Positions 12,541 to 25,130 are shown, counted from the first letter of the stretch. The stretch is 64,000 bases of DNA from Chiridota heheva (GCA_020152595.1 JAIGNY010003759.1:762001-826000); one strand, 5' to 3'. The notes: generated by a model from the letters alone, not told the origin. Translations and numbers: made by a program.

Positions 12541-12638
12541 ATATAGGCATGGTGCTGGTAGGCATGGTGCTGGTACTTTGTTGGTTATTTTTGCCCGACT
12601 TGCAACTGGACAAAAAAAATAATCTTATAAGATGTTAA

Positions 12639-12775
12639 CTGGCATAAATCTTTTCGTCCATTGGGGCATGCAGCACAGATCACGTTGGGTGTGACCTCTC
12701 CTTAGTAGTTCACGGTGTCGCATTCGTTATTCTTAATCACTGGGATATCAACCTTTGCAAGATGGTACGGGTGAA
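12639..12775 (-). pseudogene. S1 serine protease, penultimate exon with in-frame stop
   Basis: This 137-nt exon starts after the acceptor TACTTTTTAG and reads on into the exon at 11853-12020. It carries KVDIPVIKNNEC, then EVTPNVICA, then KDLCQ. That is the classic S1 run ending just before the GDSGG block, including the cysteine before the catalytic serine. Two defects are visible. TAA at 12702-12704 interrupts the frame between NY and GEV, and the donor reads CAG|TTAACA instead of CAG|GT, as if one G had been lost. The frame with the next exon is kept only if the junction is placed after CAG. Upstream exons were not found; a 1.4-kb TTAA-flanked element occupies the upstream intron. Confidence 0.82.
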
Positions 12776-12974
12776 CTAAAAAGTACAAACCAATAAATAT
12801 TCAATTGTCACTTCCATCTGAAATGTATGTGAATGTGTAAAGGCAAAGTTAGCGCTAAATCACTGGCGGATACCAAATGGGGGTCACCTGGGCCCATGCC
12901 CCTAAGATAAAAAGCATGTGCTTATTATGTATGGGGCCATGCGGTGCAAAAAGTGCAAGGTTGAGACAAGAAGA

Positions 12975-14371
12975 TTAAAGTGGTCCTGCCATGCATTATA
13001 AAAAATTTGAGCCTGAAATAGCCTGTTTTTCATATTCCTAAATTCAATAATCCGTCAAGAAATCCTGGTTCTAAGTCCATTTTTATGATGAAAAAGAAAT
13101 TGATCATTTATTGCTTGCTCCGAAAAAAAGTTGAAAGGGATTTGTGATGTCATAATAATTTGCTACGTCATTTCAGGGACTGCAGATCGTAAACAACGCA
13201 TCAAACACATACTAACCACGTACAACTAGCTTCTATTTACAAAAGTTTTTCGGGCTGTTCAGATCTTAATTGGTCATTTTTAAGTTCAAGCTATGATAAA
13301 AATGATTTGGAAAAAAATGAACAACATTCTCATAACAAAGGGATATTGTTACTTTTGAATTTGAACCGCTTGCAGACGAGAAAGAAGAATCAGGCTTACA
13401 TCCCTTACACGGCTCTACAATACAAAGCATGCGTAGTCGGCATGAAATTCTTACTGTTTAGCAAGTAATATTTTGCTAAAAATAAATAATCAAATCCAAG
13501 TGTTTGCAACAACGTCTACCTTTTGTTTTTACGTCTAACGGAAATATAAAGTTTTATTTATCAATGTTTAAGTCTCTGTTGCTTGACGTTTAGTCAACAG
13601 GGACGGCTTGGCATATGGACACAATAATTACAATTCAGTTCTAATTTATTGATTTTTCTTCCGTCGATCATATTCCACACTATACATATATATAAAAAAC
13701 TGATTAAGTAGCCCAGTCAGTTACGGCTTTGTCTTTTGAGCGAGAGGTTATGACTTTGAATCTCATTAAGTCTTATTCTTATTTTTTTTACTTCCTCTTT
13801 TCTCTCATTTGAATTTGTATTACTCGCGAGCAGTAAAAGGATGCGGTCAAGCTACTGTTTAAATTGAACAGAACAGGGGTAACAGTCTGGTATGAGCTAA
13901 ATATGACACTGTACCAGGTAAGCCCCGAAAACTTGGTTCATTTCAAGTGCACAAAACACGTCCAGAATTGCCTCGTTTTGTTGCCCTTTGTCATTAATAA
14001 ACAACTTTTAGATTTAGAATTTATATTACTGCATCCTCCGACTACACAACACTACGGCATTTTGTTCAATATTTGCTTGAAAATGTAACATTTTAGAACA
14101 CAAAACAGAGATGCTATCGATACTAGCGGCCACACATTATACATGGCATCGATGCATTGTTTACAAACGGTTGTTCTCAAAATGAAATCATTGCGTACAG
14201 AGCCTTCTTCTGGGTTTTTGCACAAGGTAACAAAAATGCATTTTTCTTTTGCGATTTTCTCGCAACCAATGGGGTTTTTGTGCAGAAAAAGTTATATTTT
14301 TGCAAATCAAATAATCCAAATAACATATTTAACGTAAGTAAGAACCAACCCCCATGGCAGGACCACTTTAA
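12975..14371. mobile_element. Non-autonomous DNA transposon with TTAA target duplication
   Basis: Perfect 15-bp terminal inverted repeats AGTGGTCCTGCCATG (12979-12993) and its reverse complement (14353-14367) are flanked on both sides by TTAA (12975-12978 and 14368-14371). A TTAA duplication is typical of piggyBac and Kolobok elements. The 1.4-kb interior has no long open frame and no recognisable transposase, so it would depend on an enzyme encoded elsewhere. A lone TTAAAGTGGTCCT at about 17315 may be a fragment of the same family. Confidence 0.85.
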
Positions 14372-15089
14372 ATCAAATTTATGAAAATTAAAAGTGATGG
14401 TGTGAGAGCATAGCTGGTGGTAGGAAAGTTAGTCTAAAAGAAAATCGCTCGGCTCAAAAAATCGAACTGGATGCACACAACTCAAACATATTTTGTTCAG
14501 TTCTTTAGATATCATTAATGATTTGAATTTTTTTGACATAAAATTATGTTTGAATTACACTGGATAATCATTCAAATTTCCTTTTAGTGTGAATTTATGA
14601 CTTTCGAGAACAAAATATTTTGAAGTTAGATACAATAATTTTTTGTTTAAATACAAAGCCAATATATCATTTTTTCTGGCAACACATTCCAGAGCTGTTT
14701 ACACACGATGATCAGAATTTATCAAAAACAATCAAACTTATCAATTAATCAATACATGTTGACTAAGTGTTTTCAGAACAAATTTGTTAACTGTAACTTA
14801 ATTTCTTTTGTCGAAGCCATTCTGAGATAGAATCATCAGTAGAACCCTTCCGAAGGACCCCATACCTTTTACTGTCTGTTTCCAGCTTCAGTCAGCCAGT
14901 GCAGATTAAACATTACTACAATAACATAGTAGCCTCTAATAAACATACAGTACACTCATACTGTATGTACTGTGCAGGTGTTCACGGAGTCAATGTGAAC
15001 GATATTGATCAGATATTTCTGCTGACCGATAGTAGGCAGAAACAGCTGATCATGACATCATGCAAAGCATGTCCGGATTTATCCACGTT

Positions 15090-15785
15090 GTTGTTATGAA
15101 TTTTTTAAGCCGTGGTATTTCCTTTTAAATGTTGTCATAGTAGTTTGCATGTTTAATGTAGGAGAGAATTTTGTTGGGTGAGTTGTATTGAAAGAATTCA
15201 GCGATAGTGTTGAAAGGGGTAAGGGAATCCCTAAGGGGCAAGGAGGGATGAGTCCATGAGGATATGTCTGACTGTCATTACATTAGTTGCAAAGTGGGGA
15301 AGGAGAGCCGCTGAAAGGTATGAGTGCAAAAGGTGGGTGTAGCCTATTCTGAGGTGGGTGATGCTTACTTTGTCTTTATGAGAAAGGTTTAAGGTTGTTT
15401 GGTTGGTAGAGATTTTTGGTTGTATGTTGTGAACTTTGTTTTTGTCTGGTGGTGGATGTGTGAGCTTATAAGAGGTTCGATGTCAGAGTAAGATCTGGGA
15501 AGTGAGGGTAAAGGTCATGTTGAGAGTTTGTTTGCCGGCTGAGTCAGTTTTGTCATTTCCTGGGATTCCCATGTGACTGGAGATTCACAAAAAGAGGATA
15601 CTTTTGCTGCGGAGCAAGGTAGATAAAAGTTTTTTGAGAATGAAATGGGAGTTTTCCCACTTCTGTTGGGTATGCAAGTGAGAATCGACTTGGAATCAGA
15701 GAAGATGGTGAAGCACTTGGAGGGAGTACATTTGATGTAGTAGTAGGATGGCTTTTGCTTCTGTGGTATACCCGCAGTGTAAAAG
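15090..15785 (-). mobile_element. Degraded LINE 3' end (RNase H region), third family member
   Basis: Minus-strand translation shows FTIFSDSKSIL, the RNase H block. Further on come patches matching the C-terminus of the LINE at 54.1-54.9 kb, such as FNTIAEFFQ followed by NKIL and a terminal YYDNI. Stops and frameshifts are frequent, so this is an older and more diverged relative of the RT-RNase H LINE at 701-3439. Confidence 0.7.
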
Positions 15786-16059
15786 AAGTCAATCTTAATA
15801 CCTGCAGTATGAGTATTCAATGAAAATATTGTAAAAATGGACAGAGCAGTACAAAATCAACAGAGTAAAGCTTCACGTTTTGGGACCTGCACTACAAAAA
15901 TGATGAATTTAAAAAAAAACTAAAATATCATTATTTGTTTAAAACTTTTTTGGGGTAAAAAAAGGACACCTGCACTACAAAAACATGCAAAAAAGGCACC
16001 TACGTGGGCGGCACATATAAATATACCTCACATATGTGCCCCCACTACCCAGCGGTTTT

Positions 16060-16620
16060 GCTGCACCACTGTTGTAAAATATGAATGATCTTTTGTGGTA
16101 TATGATAATAGCTTAATATCTTCCACATCACTGCTCTGTTGATGGTGTTGAAAGCTTTCTTTAAATCTACAAGAATGATGTCTAGGCTAGTTTGTCATTC
16201 CATGCTTTGTTCCAGTATGTTTCAAAGTATGAAAATCTGATCACTTGTGCTTTTGCATTGTCTGAAACCGGCTTGTTCAGAGCATAGTTTTCTGTCCACT
16301 GCCTCCCTCATTTTGTTTATGATGATGCGTTCAAATATCTTACTTGCAGTTGGTAAAAGTGATATGCCTTTTGGAATTGTCACATTAAGATCACCTTTTT
16401 TGGGTTATATGGCAATAAGGCTTTCCTTCCATTCCTAAGGTACCTTTTTTTTTGTCCATATTTGATTAGATAAGCTATTAGGCTATGTAGTTCCTTTATT
16501 GTTGTTTTTCTGCTCCTTTTCCACATTTCAGTAATGATGCCATCTACACCCGCAGCTTTATTATTTATCCTCCTTTTGATCGCCTTAAAGTTTTGCTCTC
16601 TTGCAGTGGTGTCACCAGAG
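16060..16620 (-). mobile_element. Degraded non-LTR reverse transcriptase fragment
   Basis: On the minus strand the RT N-terminal and palm motifs can be followed: NNKAAGVDGI, then SKIFERIII, SEQAGFRQCKSTSDQIF and LVDLKKAFNTINR (motif A, with Asp to Asn after Phe). The sequence stops before motifs B and C. EQAGFR with DF/LKKAF-type spacing is a different LINE family from the RNase H element. The frame is broken by stops and shifts, and no other part of the element is attached. Confidence 0.75.
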
Positions 16621-16639
16621 ATTTTGGTTTGAGGGGTAC

Positions 16640-18925
16640 AGCAGCTCAGAGAAGAAAAATCATTTGGAGTGGAGGGGGGGGGGGGCACTCTAAAAGTTTC
16701 ATCAAAAGGTAACAACACTGTGCACATGACACGCAGGCGTGTGGTCCAGAGGTCTGCTGAAAGGGCCCTGGTGGGGTTAAACTCAACTCAGTAGGTGCAG
16801 AAAACATTTTCTCTAAAAATTAAGAAAATTTGGGTGTAAAAAACAAAGAAAAATGTCACCTTTATCTTTTGTTGGTAATTTGCCACCAAATTTCTTTCTT
16901 GCCCGAATGAAATGAAAATCACATTTGATCTGAGTGGTTGTGAAAACTTTTCCTGTTTATGTGTATGTGTTTTCATTTTTCCTATTGAGTGTTTCATTGA
17001 TAATTTCTGTCAACAAAATTCAAGTGGCACTACATAAGCCTATATATATTCATAATATGTAGGCCTACCGTGCATGGGGATTGTTTTTAATAAAATTGAA
17101 GATGTGAATACATTGATTATTGTCTGTAACAGTTGAAGAACAGTACTCAGGGGTGTGTTCTGTTTATATCCAAGGGTATATAAATTGTCAATATCAGAAG
17201 TAAATCAAATGTTGAAGATTTAGTGTCTTTCTTCTCTGAATAGCATTATCAATTTTCATTGTTGCAAGTTTAATGCCATTGTGCAAGTATGGATAGGCCT
17301 ATATAGAACACTGGTTAAAGTGGTCCTTTGATAGAATACCATTATATGCCATACAAATAGGCTAAAATATTCTACATATTCATACAACGAGTACATGATC
17401 ATTAACCGCTGTTATGCAAAGTTTTAGACTATTTTGTGAATTAGTGATTTTCCAGGGCAATTTTTATTTTCAGTGTTTGGGTTTAGAGGTCCTTCTCACA
17501 ATACGAGTCAGTGTTTTTCTGACCATCTGAATGTGATTTCCCACCAGATTCATCCCCAGGTCCATAAACAAAATTGAATATGTTTTGTTATATTTGAGTC
17601 CATGTCATTCTAATTGGCATAATTAATTACATTGCCATCATATCAAATTACCAAAATAATCTCAACTTCAAATTTTGTCAGAGGAGGCAGAGTCCAATCC
17701 ATAGTTCATGCTGATGAAAATCCACACCAATCCCTAGGCTTTAAAAGCAACAATGTATTTACAGGAAGTACATGAAATCAGAAATTTGTTATTTGGGATA
17801 ATTAATCTCTAGTAAAATGGTATTTTAGCAGTATAAGCAAATATAAATGTAACCTATAAAATACAGCAAAAGAATAGTAAACTACTGCACAGGCTGAAAT
17901 GTAGAAAATCAGTATTTACACCATACACCAAGGTTCTAATTATCAAAACCCTACATACATGAGTGCATTCAGTTGCCTCAAGAAGCTCTGTCATCACTAA
18001 ATATCATTCATTTTATTCTGAATTTGATATACAATTAAGATTCCCATGTAATCTAAAGTATACTGTTTGTTATTTCAAAGAAACACATTATCAGGGGATT
18101 ACGAAGGGTTTGTGGCTTTTTCGTGTGAACGCCATTTCATACTGTATGTATACGGCATGCACATGCTGACATGCAAGATTATGATACAGATATAAACACC
18201 ACCACATGACTGCACATTATCCAATCATGATATGGATCGTACAATATTAGCGAAATGAACATGCTTCCACTGGAAATAAGTGCAAAATTTGCGAACCCCT
18301 GACCGTATTCCTCTGATTTTCATGCTTATTTTCATAAATTTAGATAGAAAACGGATGTCTTAATCATGTAAAGATCGTATGGGCCCAAGACTGGAAATGT
18401 GATTTGTGACCATGTTTTTTTGGCATCCGTTTTTCCAAAAATGAAATCCCTCCAATTTTCATTATTTTATTTATTTCTTCAAATGTTAATGGATAGTATT
18501 TTCAACCTTTCATCTGCCTAAATTTCATGTATTGATAACCTTTTTTGTCGTAACAAAGATGTAATCACCTTTGAAAAACAGCATGTTTCAGCTCATTATA
18601 TATTCATAAATCTGAGTGGGCGGAATACGCACAGAAGAGAATAAGCGACTTTTCGTGAGGCTGGGAACTGACTGTTTATCTGACCGTGCTCTTCTATTGC
18701 TCTCCACGTGTCAGCTGACAGCCACTGTTTGTTTCACTTTTTCTGTGGTCTAGTACTTCCTATGCAGTGTATTTATAAACCTACATGTAGCTTAGCCAAA
18801 TCTAAAATTCATCTATCCTTTCCTTTGCCTTTGTTTCTTCTATTTCTTAAAGTAGTTCTTTTTGGTATTTTTTGCTTGTCTCTTGGCACTTAAGCTTATT
18901 AACTTAACAAGTTGCTTGTGTCATT
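16640..18925. other. No gene recognised
   Basis: AT-rich sequence with a G-run at 16674-16685 and no convincing coding exons. It separates two LINE relics of the same orientation. Confidence 0.45.
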
Positions 18926-18929
18926 TTGT

Positions 18930-19195
18930 TCTTTATCTTCCTTGCCAGTAACTTAATAAGTCTTTTTCAGCTATAACCAGTTCACGGTCACTTCCAATGT
19001 CTGCATTTCTTCTGGTACGTGAATAACAAAGTGATCTTCTATATTTTCCAGTTATTGCTATATGGTCTATTTGTATTCTGTACTTTCCATTTGGAGTTGT
19101 CCATGTGTATTTGTGGATGTCCTTATGTATGAACAGTGTTCCACCAATCACAAGATCATTCATACCACAAAAATCAACAAACATTTGTTACCTTA
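18930..19195 (-). mobile_element. LINE endonuclease fragment (APE type)
   Basis: An 83-residue open stretch reads FVDFCGMNDLVIGGTLF, then HKYTWTTPNG, IQIDHIAI and DIGSDRELVIA. This is the C-terminal half of an apurinic-like LINE endonuclease: the W-T-S/P-G block, the IDHI block and the terminal GSDH block. Here the catalytic His of SDH is replaced by Arg. It lies upstream of, and in the same orientation as, the RT fragment at 16060-16620. Both could derive from one element later pulled apart, but 2.3 kb of unrelated sequence now lies between them. Confidence 0.7.
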
Positions 19196-19439
19196 TAACT
19201 ATTAAAACGTAAGTATGCATGATTATTCTATTACGGGCACTTTTCTAGTTGACCAATATGTCCCACTTCTCTTTTCTTTTTGTCTTGCATGGCTAGGTTT
19301 ATTATTCCATCAAACATATGTAAGCAGCATGCACCACACAATATTGTATGCATTAGGATTTACCTCGTGTTAGTTACATATTTAACAAAAATGTAAAACA
19401 TGGCATGATTTAACCTATTTAATGTGTTTCAATGCAAGG

Positions 19440-20350
19440 AATTAGTGGCATAATAGGCTGTAGGACCATTGATGTGTTTGCAGTACAAAAGGAATTGGTA
19501 GTAGGGACCAGCATATTTTCCCTAATGCACAGAATGACTGGAGCATTTCTTAAAATCAAAATGAGCCAAAAATATATGAAGAATGCTTACATGTTCACAT
19601 AAGCATTCAGTTCTGTGGGTGGACAAGATGAGAGGCGTGATGATGGAGTGGCCCCCCCTTTTCCGCCCATTCCTTTCTGACTGCAATATTGCAAGCTGTT
19701 AAGAAAATGCCACAAACACCATTAAAGTGCACTCATTTACAGGTGGAATTTGATGCCCATGTTCTACAAACAAACATTTCAATACAAAATCTTGGACCAC
19801 ACATAGATGACCCCACAAATATTTTCATTTCCAGTACTAGAAAATGAAGGCACTAAATGTAGGACCAAACATGGTCCCACTCATATGTGATTTTAGCACT
19901 AGGTATTTATGGCATTAAATGTGGGACCACATGTAGTCACACAACTACTAAGTGTTTTCTGCACAAGGAATTGGTTGCATTAAATATGAGACCGTATAGT
20001 CCAACTAATATTATGTGCTTGGAGCACAAGGAATTTACAGCATTGGAACCAGCACATTTGCCCAATGCACGGCATATATGAAGCATTGCTTAAAATCAAA
20101 TGGGCCAAAAATATGAAGCATACTTACGTGTTCATCACAAGGCACGAATGAATTCATTTTTTTTTGGAGGACAAGATGAGAGGGTGACAATGGAGAATCT
20201 ACTTCATTCCCTTCTGACTGTAATACTTTAAACTGTCTAGAAAATAACAAACATTTAACATCAATAACTTTGGGAATGAATATAATGATCTACAAACATA
20301 AATCTAGTAGAAAATGTGGACCAAAATATGATACTACAAATATATGTGTT
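19440..20350. repeat. Complex diverged repeat block
   Basis: A stretch of about 230 bp at 19480-19710 recurs at 20020-20245. Shared words include CTTAAAATCAAA, GCCAAAAATAT and GGACAAGATGAGAGG. Between them lie shorter units containing GCACAAGGAATT and GTGGGACCAC. No coding signal is shared between the units. Confidence 0.65.
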
Positions 20351-21420
20351 TTCAGAGCAAAGAAATAGTGTGGTTCCCTTGTTTGGCTGCATGGGAAAAA
20401 CAAAAATCATGTCAGGGCACCTGCAAATTTTGCTTAGGCTGATGTCCAGCAGCTAGGCTACATGTTCTGCAGTATAATTTTATACTACCTCTATAGAAGA
20501 AATTTGTCAGGACAACCAAATTTTTCTCCTGAGCAACCTTTTAAAAGGAAACTGGAAATTACTTAATTACATTCAAACTCTCTTTTAATTACCACTTGTC
20601 TTGCTAATGTGATCACAATTACATTGTATTTTGTAGGACCACAGAATGGCAGTTGATCCTTGAGCAGTCTATCTGTGAAAGGCTTCACAAACAATTTTAA
20701 CATAAATTTCATGAAAATTTATTCATAGGAAAATGGAGGTTTAAAAACCATTTCAAATAACTGAGTGACTGATTCCATCTCCTTTTGTAAGATTTTGTGT
20801 GAGGTAACCTTTATACTTGTACAGTACAGTAACTTTGCATTGTTTCATTGATTCTGAGTCAGAAAAAGATTGGCAAATAAGCTTGTTCAACAGTAATATA
20901 ATTTAATTTATATCATTTGCATTATAAATTTAACAATGTTTTTTTTCTGATATATTTTCATATTTTGCTCAAATGGAAATAAACATATTCATGATTTGTA
21001 CACTTTATACAATTACAGACGTTACAGTTCTTTCAATTTCAATAGAGTTAACGATCAATAGATTTTGTTTCCTCGTTTTTTGTATATTGTTATTATTATG
21101 TTTATAATTTTGATGGTTTGGGGATCCAAGTGATTCAGTAGCCAGATCTTTATTCCAATTTTGTTTAATATCATCAATTCATCAGTGACATACCACAGTA
21201 ACCTGATATATTGACTTCCTTTAGCTATGTAGCTAACAGATCAGATGGGATTCAGTTAATTTATTTGCATCTGTGGTTTGTGGTGTCAAAGACTTATGTT
21301 CACCAGATCTGTGCTGAGCACTAAACTAAGAGCTAAGGGTTAAATAACCTGTAAATTAATTAAAAAAAATGATAATCAAGTTAGTTTGAACCAAACAAGC
21401 ACATAGGCCAAATGAAAAGC
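20351..21420. other. No gene recognised
   Basis: AT-rich sequence without exon-like features. Confidence 0.45.
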
Positions 21421-21424
21421 TTAC

Positions 21425-22215
21425 CAGAAGCTCCTATGGTAGATTCTTAGCTTCCTAGAAGCTCATCTATGGTAGATTCTTAGCTTCATCTTATAAAGCT
21501 TAGATTCTTAGCTTCATCGGAAGCTCCCATTATAGATTCTTAGCTTTATCTAAAAAGCTTACTGGAAGCTCCCATGGTAGATACTTAGCTTTATTTATAA
21601 AGCTTACTGAAAGCTCCCATGGTAGATTCTTAGCTTCATTGATAAAGCTTACCGGAAGCTCCCATGGTAGATTCTTAGCTTCATCTATAAAGCTTACCGG
21701 AAGCTCCTATGGTAGATTCTTAGCTTATGAAGCTTATCAGAAGCTCCCATTGTAGATTCTTAGCTTTATCTATAAAGCTTACCGGAAGCTCCCATGGTAG
21801 ATACTTAGCTTTATTTATAAAGCTCACTGGAAGCTCCCATGGTAGATTCTTAGCTTTATCTAAAAAGGTTACCTGAAGCTCCCAGGGTAGATTCTTAGCT
21901 TCATCTATAAAGCTTACCTGAAGCTCCCATGGTAGATTCTTAGCTTCATCTATAAAGCTTACCTGAAGCTCCCATGGTAGATTCTTAGCTTCATCTATAA
22001 AGCTTACCGGAAGCTCCCATGGTAGATTCTTAGCTTCATCCATGGTAGATTCTTAGCTTCATCTATAAAGCTTAGCTTAATCTATAAAGCTCCGGAAGCC
22101 ATGGTAGATTCTTAGCTTCATCTATAAAGCTTACCTGAAGCTCCCAGGGTAGATTCTTAGCTTCATCTTCAACTATAAAGCTTACCAGAAGCTCCCATGG
22201 TAGATTCTTTATGCT
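21425..22215. repeat. 45-bp minisatellite
   Basis: About sixteen units built on AAGCTCCCATGGTAGATTC, TTAGCTTCATCTATAAAGC and a short linker. Most units are 45 bp and a few are shortened or partly duplicated. Because 45 is divisible by three, one minus-strand frame stays open for about 107 codons and repeats a 15-residue unit (DEAKNLPWELQVSFI). No promoter, splice sites or flanking domain support it as a gene, so the open frame is most likely a by-product of unit length. Confidence 0.9.
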
Positions 22216-22219
22216 GTCA

Positions 22220-24440
22220 TCAAAATTTTCTTTGACTTTATATGTTGATGTCTTTAATAGCAAACAAACAAAATGTAAATGCAGGCTTCTTTAGAGCAGA
22301 ACCTTCCTTTTGGAATTGCAGAGGCCTTTCTCCACCAAGGTTCACCAATCTACCACATTTTAAGACACTGTTGTGGCCTGTATCTAATGTAGCATCAACA
22401 CTGTCAAAGAAAGAAAAGTGTAGTAAATAAAACCATGATAAAAAATGGTAGAAATGCAGCAAGATTTTGTGATAAATGATCAGAAGCTATTTTTTTCTTA
22501 ATTTTTACATTATTTTTTTAACATTTTTTTCTGCATCCACAATTCTGGATCCATGTATGATCAATAACATAGTTTAAAAACTACATGTGTTGATAAAAGA
22601 AAAGGAAATCTATTTAGAATAATAAAAACTGTATGAAACCTCTAAAGATTGTATTTCAATCTGCTGATCAAACATTCTCAATGAAAGCAATCGACATACA
22701 GATAAAATTTCTTGAAACTTTACCAACCCATAACTCAACTTTCTGGGTGAATAATATTAAGTAATACTAATAACTGAATTGTAGCTATAACACTTAAAAA
22801 GGTTTATATACATACAATTTTGGGACCCTTTACCTGTAAATACATCATATTTTCCACATAAATTATAGATTCTACAAACTCCAGTTGCTCATTATTCAAA
22901 AACTAAACAAGAACGTCGCAAAGCCTTACAACTCCCCTTAATTATCACATTCAATGTTTTATCCTATGTGAAAATATACTACTACTGAATACTGAGCCCA
23001 AGAAATCTGCACCTTCATTTCTTTACCCTCCCTTTCACCTGGGAAAATGTGATGTTTTATACTTATGTAGGATCCCATTTGGTAAGTTTTGGGAAGTAAA
23101 AATGATTTTTACCCAAAAGTCTGCTGATATGTACCCATTAAGTTGGAGTTACAGATGTTATTGGGTTTATGAGTACGTTTGTGATATTTTGAGCTAATTT
23201 TCTTCTTATAGCCTGGGACATCTTTCAACTGCACTGTCTTTTTTCCTTCTTCAAAGTTAGAATGTCTAAGTGCAAGATACACCAGGATGTCCAAGAGGGT
23301 ATCCAGGTCATTCAGCCCCAACAGTTATGCCTAAATAAAGGAGATATAAAGTCTTGCATAATCCTTATTTCAGACAGATAGCTGTATCAGTAGCTGCACA
23401 ATTTTAGGTTCACTTGAGGTGCTGAGGAAATGTGTGAACTACTCTAATTCTAAGATGATAACAAGTTACTAAAACTTTGACCATTATAAAAAAAGCGATT
23501 GCTCTTTTCTACTTTGAAAATGACAATTTTTATCAATCAAGCTGAATAAATCTTGGGCACAAAATTGCACTACCATAATTTTAATAAAATTAGACTTTTG
23601 GAAATAACCTAGGCTCATGGCAATGTACAAATAACAATATTTATATCTCAAACTTACTAACCTTTAGGAAATAACCTACTGTAGGCCTAAAGTGATGTAC
23701 ATATTTGAATATGTATAAGTTAGTGTGTATTTACAGTAGTAAACTTTAAACTCTGATAATCATTCAAGAAAATACGATAGTAAGTCTTAGGTGGTATATG
23801 ATTTAAACTAACTAAGCTGGTTTAGTTTAAGCAGAATTACACCTAGTGGGAAAATGTACATCTATGGGTAAAATTCTAACATTAGCAGAATATGGCGGTA
23901 TTAAAATTGTCCTATAGGACTCACTGTAAATGAGGTTTGATTAGGCTTTTTATGTTTTAGGGCTTGTTTATCATGGTTTAAGATATAGCCTAGGGTTTAC
24001 AATTAATGGTTTAGGATTTGACATTTAGGATTTGAAATAGTTCCTCAAAAATCATAAGAATCAACAAATATTAATATTGAAGTATAATTACTTTTTTTCT
24101 TCTTCTGAGAATGTGATTAAATTCAAAATTTTACTCCAAAAGTGAAAAACAATGTTTTAAAAATAAGAATGTTTTCCAGTAAATCAAACCTTCTTTTATA
24201 TAATCTGAAAATTTGAGAACAATTGGTTTAGAAAAACATTTATTTAGATGAAATTAAGTTCTATATAGCCAATTTACCACTATAAGGCCTACTAACCTGC
24301 ATGTCCTATACAGTACCACGTTAGGTTTTTTCCTGTCTAGGCACGGCCTAGGCTATGTAACTTCTGCCTAACCTTACAACAAGTTATTAACAAATTAATT
24401 AAAGTTAAACTTAATCATTTACTGTGTCAGAGTTAGATTA
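22220..24440. other. No firm gene; one possible coding patch
   Basis: AT-rich sequence. On the minus strand, 23109-23321 reads LNDLDTLLDILVYLALRHSN and continues with a charged stretch. This looks more protein-like than its surroundings and lies downstream of the exon at 24442-24601. However, a TAA follows the only good acceptor in that frame, so it cannot be joined cleanly. It may be a relic or chance. Confidence 0.35.
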
Positions 24441-24441
24441 C

Positions 24442-24601
24442 CTTTACTGTCTGGAAACCATGATCCTCAATCCTTCTTGGCATCAATAAATTAATCTGCT
24501 GCTTGCTGTGGTGTCTTTCTACAAAATCTAATTTCAGTAGATCAGCCAGAATACAGTCAATCAGTAGAGCAAGGTCAAACAGTAGTACAATATTGCACAT
24601 G
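24442..24601 (-). CDS. Exon of an unrecognised protein-coding gene
   Basis: A 160-nt minus-strand exon bounded by acceptor ATTGCCTTTTAG and donor AAAG|GTAATC. It is open throughout in one frame: one leading base completes a codon, then 53 codons follow and the exon ends in phase 0. The first half is hydrophobic (CNIVLLFDLALLIDCILADL, possibly a helix or membrane-associated segment). The second half is polar (HHSKQQINLLMPRRIEDHGF). I do not recognise the family. Its start phase does not fit directly to the proline-rich exon at 37787-37940, so either an intervening exon is missing or it belongs to another gene. Composition, splice sites and the open frame together make chance less likely, but there is no homology evidence. 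Confidence 0.45.
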
Positions 24602-25025
24602 CTAAAAGGCAATTAGATAGTTATACATATTATTCTATGGAGTTTCCTATTAGGGTTGGTAGCAAGCCAACCATATGACCTGTTACATGAACTGTAATGT
24701 TTGCTTTAATGTGGTCCCACATTTAAACACACACATAAACAATAAAAACACTTAATCATGGGACCATTTATGAGGGCGACAGACAAAATTTCCCTAGGTC
24801 ATAATTACTGTGTATTTGATACTGCCCCCTCCAAAAACACACACTGAGAAGACACACAATGATTGTGGGACCATGCATATTCACAAAGAGCACTTTCTAG
24901 TGGTGCAAAAAAATAGATTTAAATCTTTTTAATTGTGGGACTGGCTTTTGGTCGCACAACTTAGAATTAGTCCCACCTTTATTGGTGTTTATCTATCAGT
25001 TGGTCCAACAATTAATGTGAAGGTG

Positions 25026-25130
25026 AGTACATACATACATAGATACATACATAGATACATACATAGATACATATATAAATACATACATAGATACATACAT
25101 ACATGCATACATACATACACACACACACGC
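25026..25130. repeat. ATAC/ATAG tetranucleotide microsatellite
   Basis: Tandem ATAC, ATAG and ATGC words ending in a short (AC)n. The apparent tyrosine-rich open frames across it are simple-repeat artefacts. Confidence 0.95.

Noticed and set aside
17315..17345. Second copy of the AGTGGTCC TTAA element
   Set aside because: Only about 13 bases match at one end and no matching right end was found nearby.
23109..23321. Minus-strand LNDLDTLLDILVYLALRHSN stretch as the next exon after 24442
   Set aside because: The only good acceptor is followed by an in-frame TAA and the other frames also stop at once. It is kept only as a remark in the interval entry.
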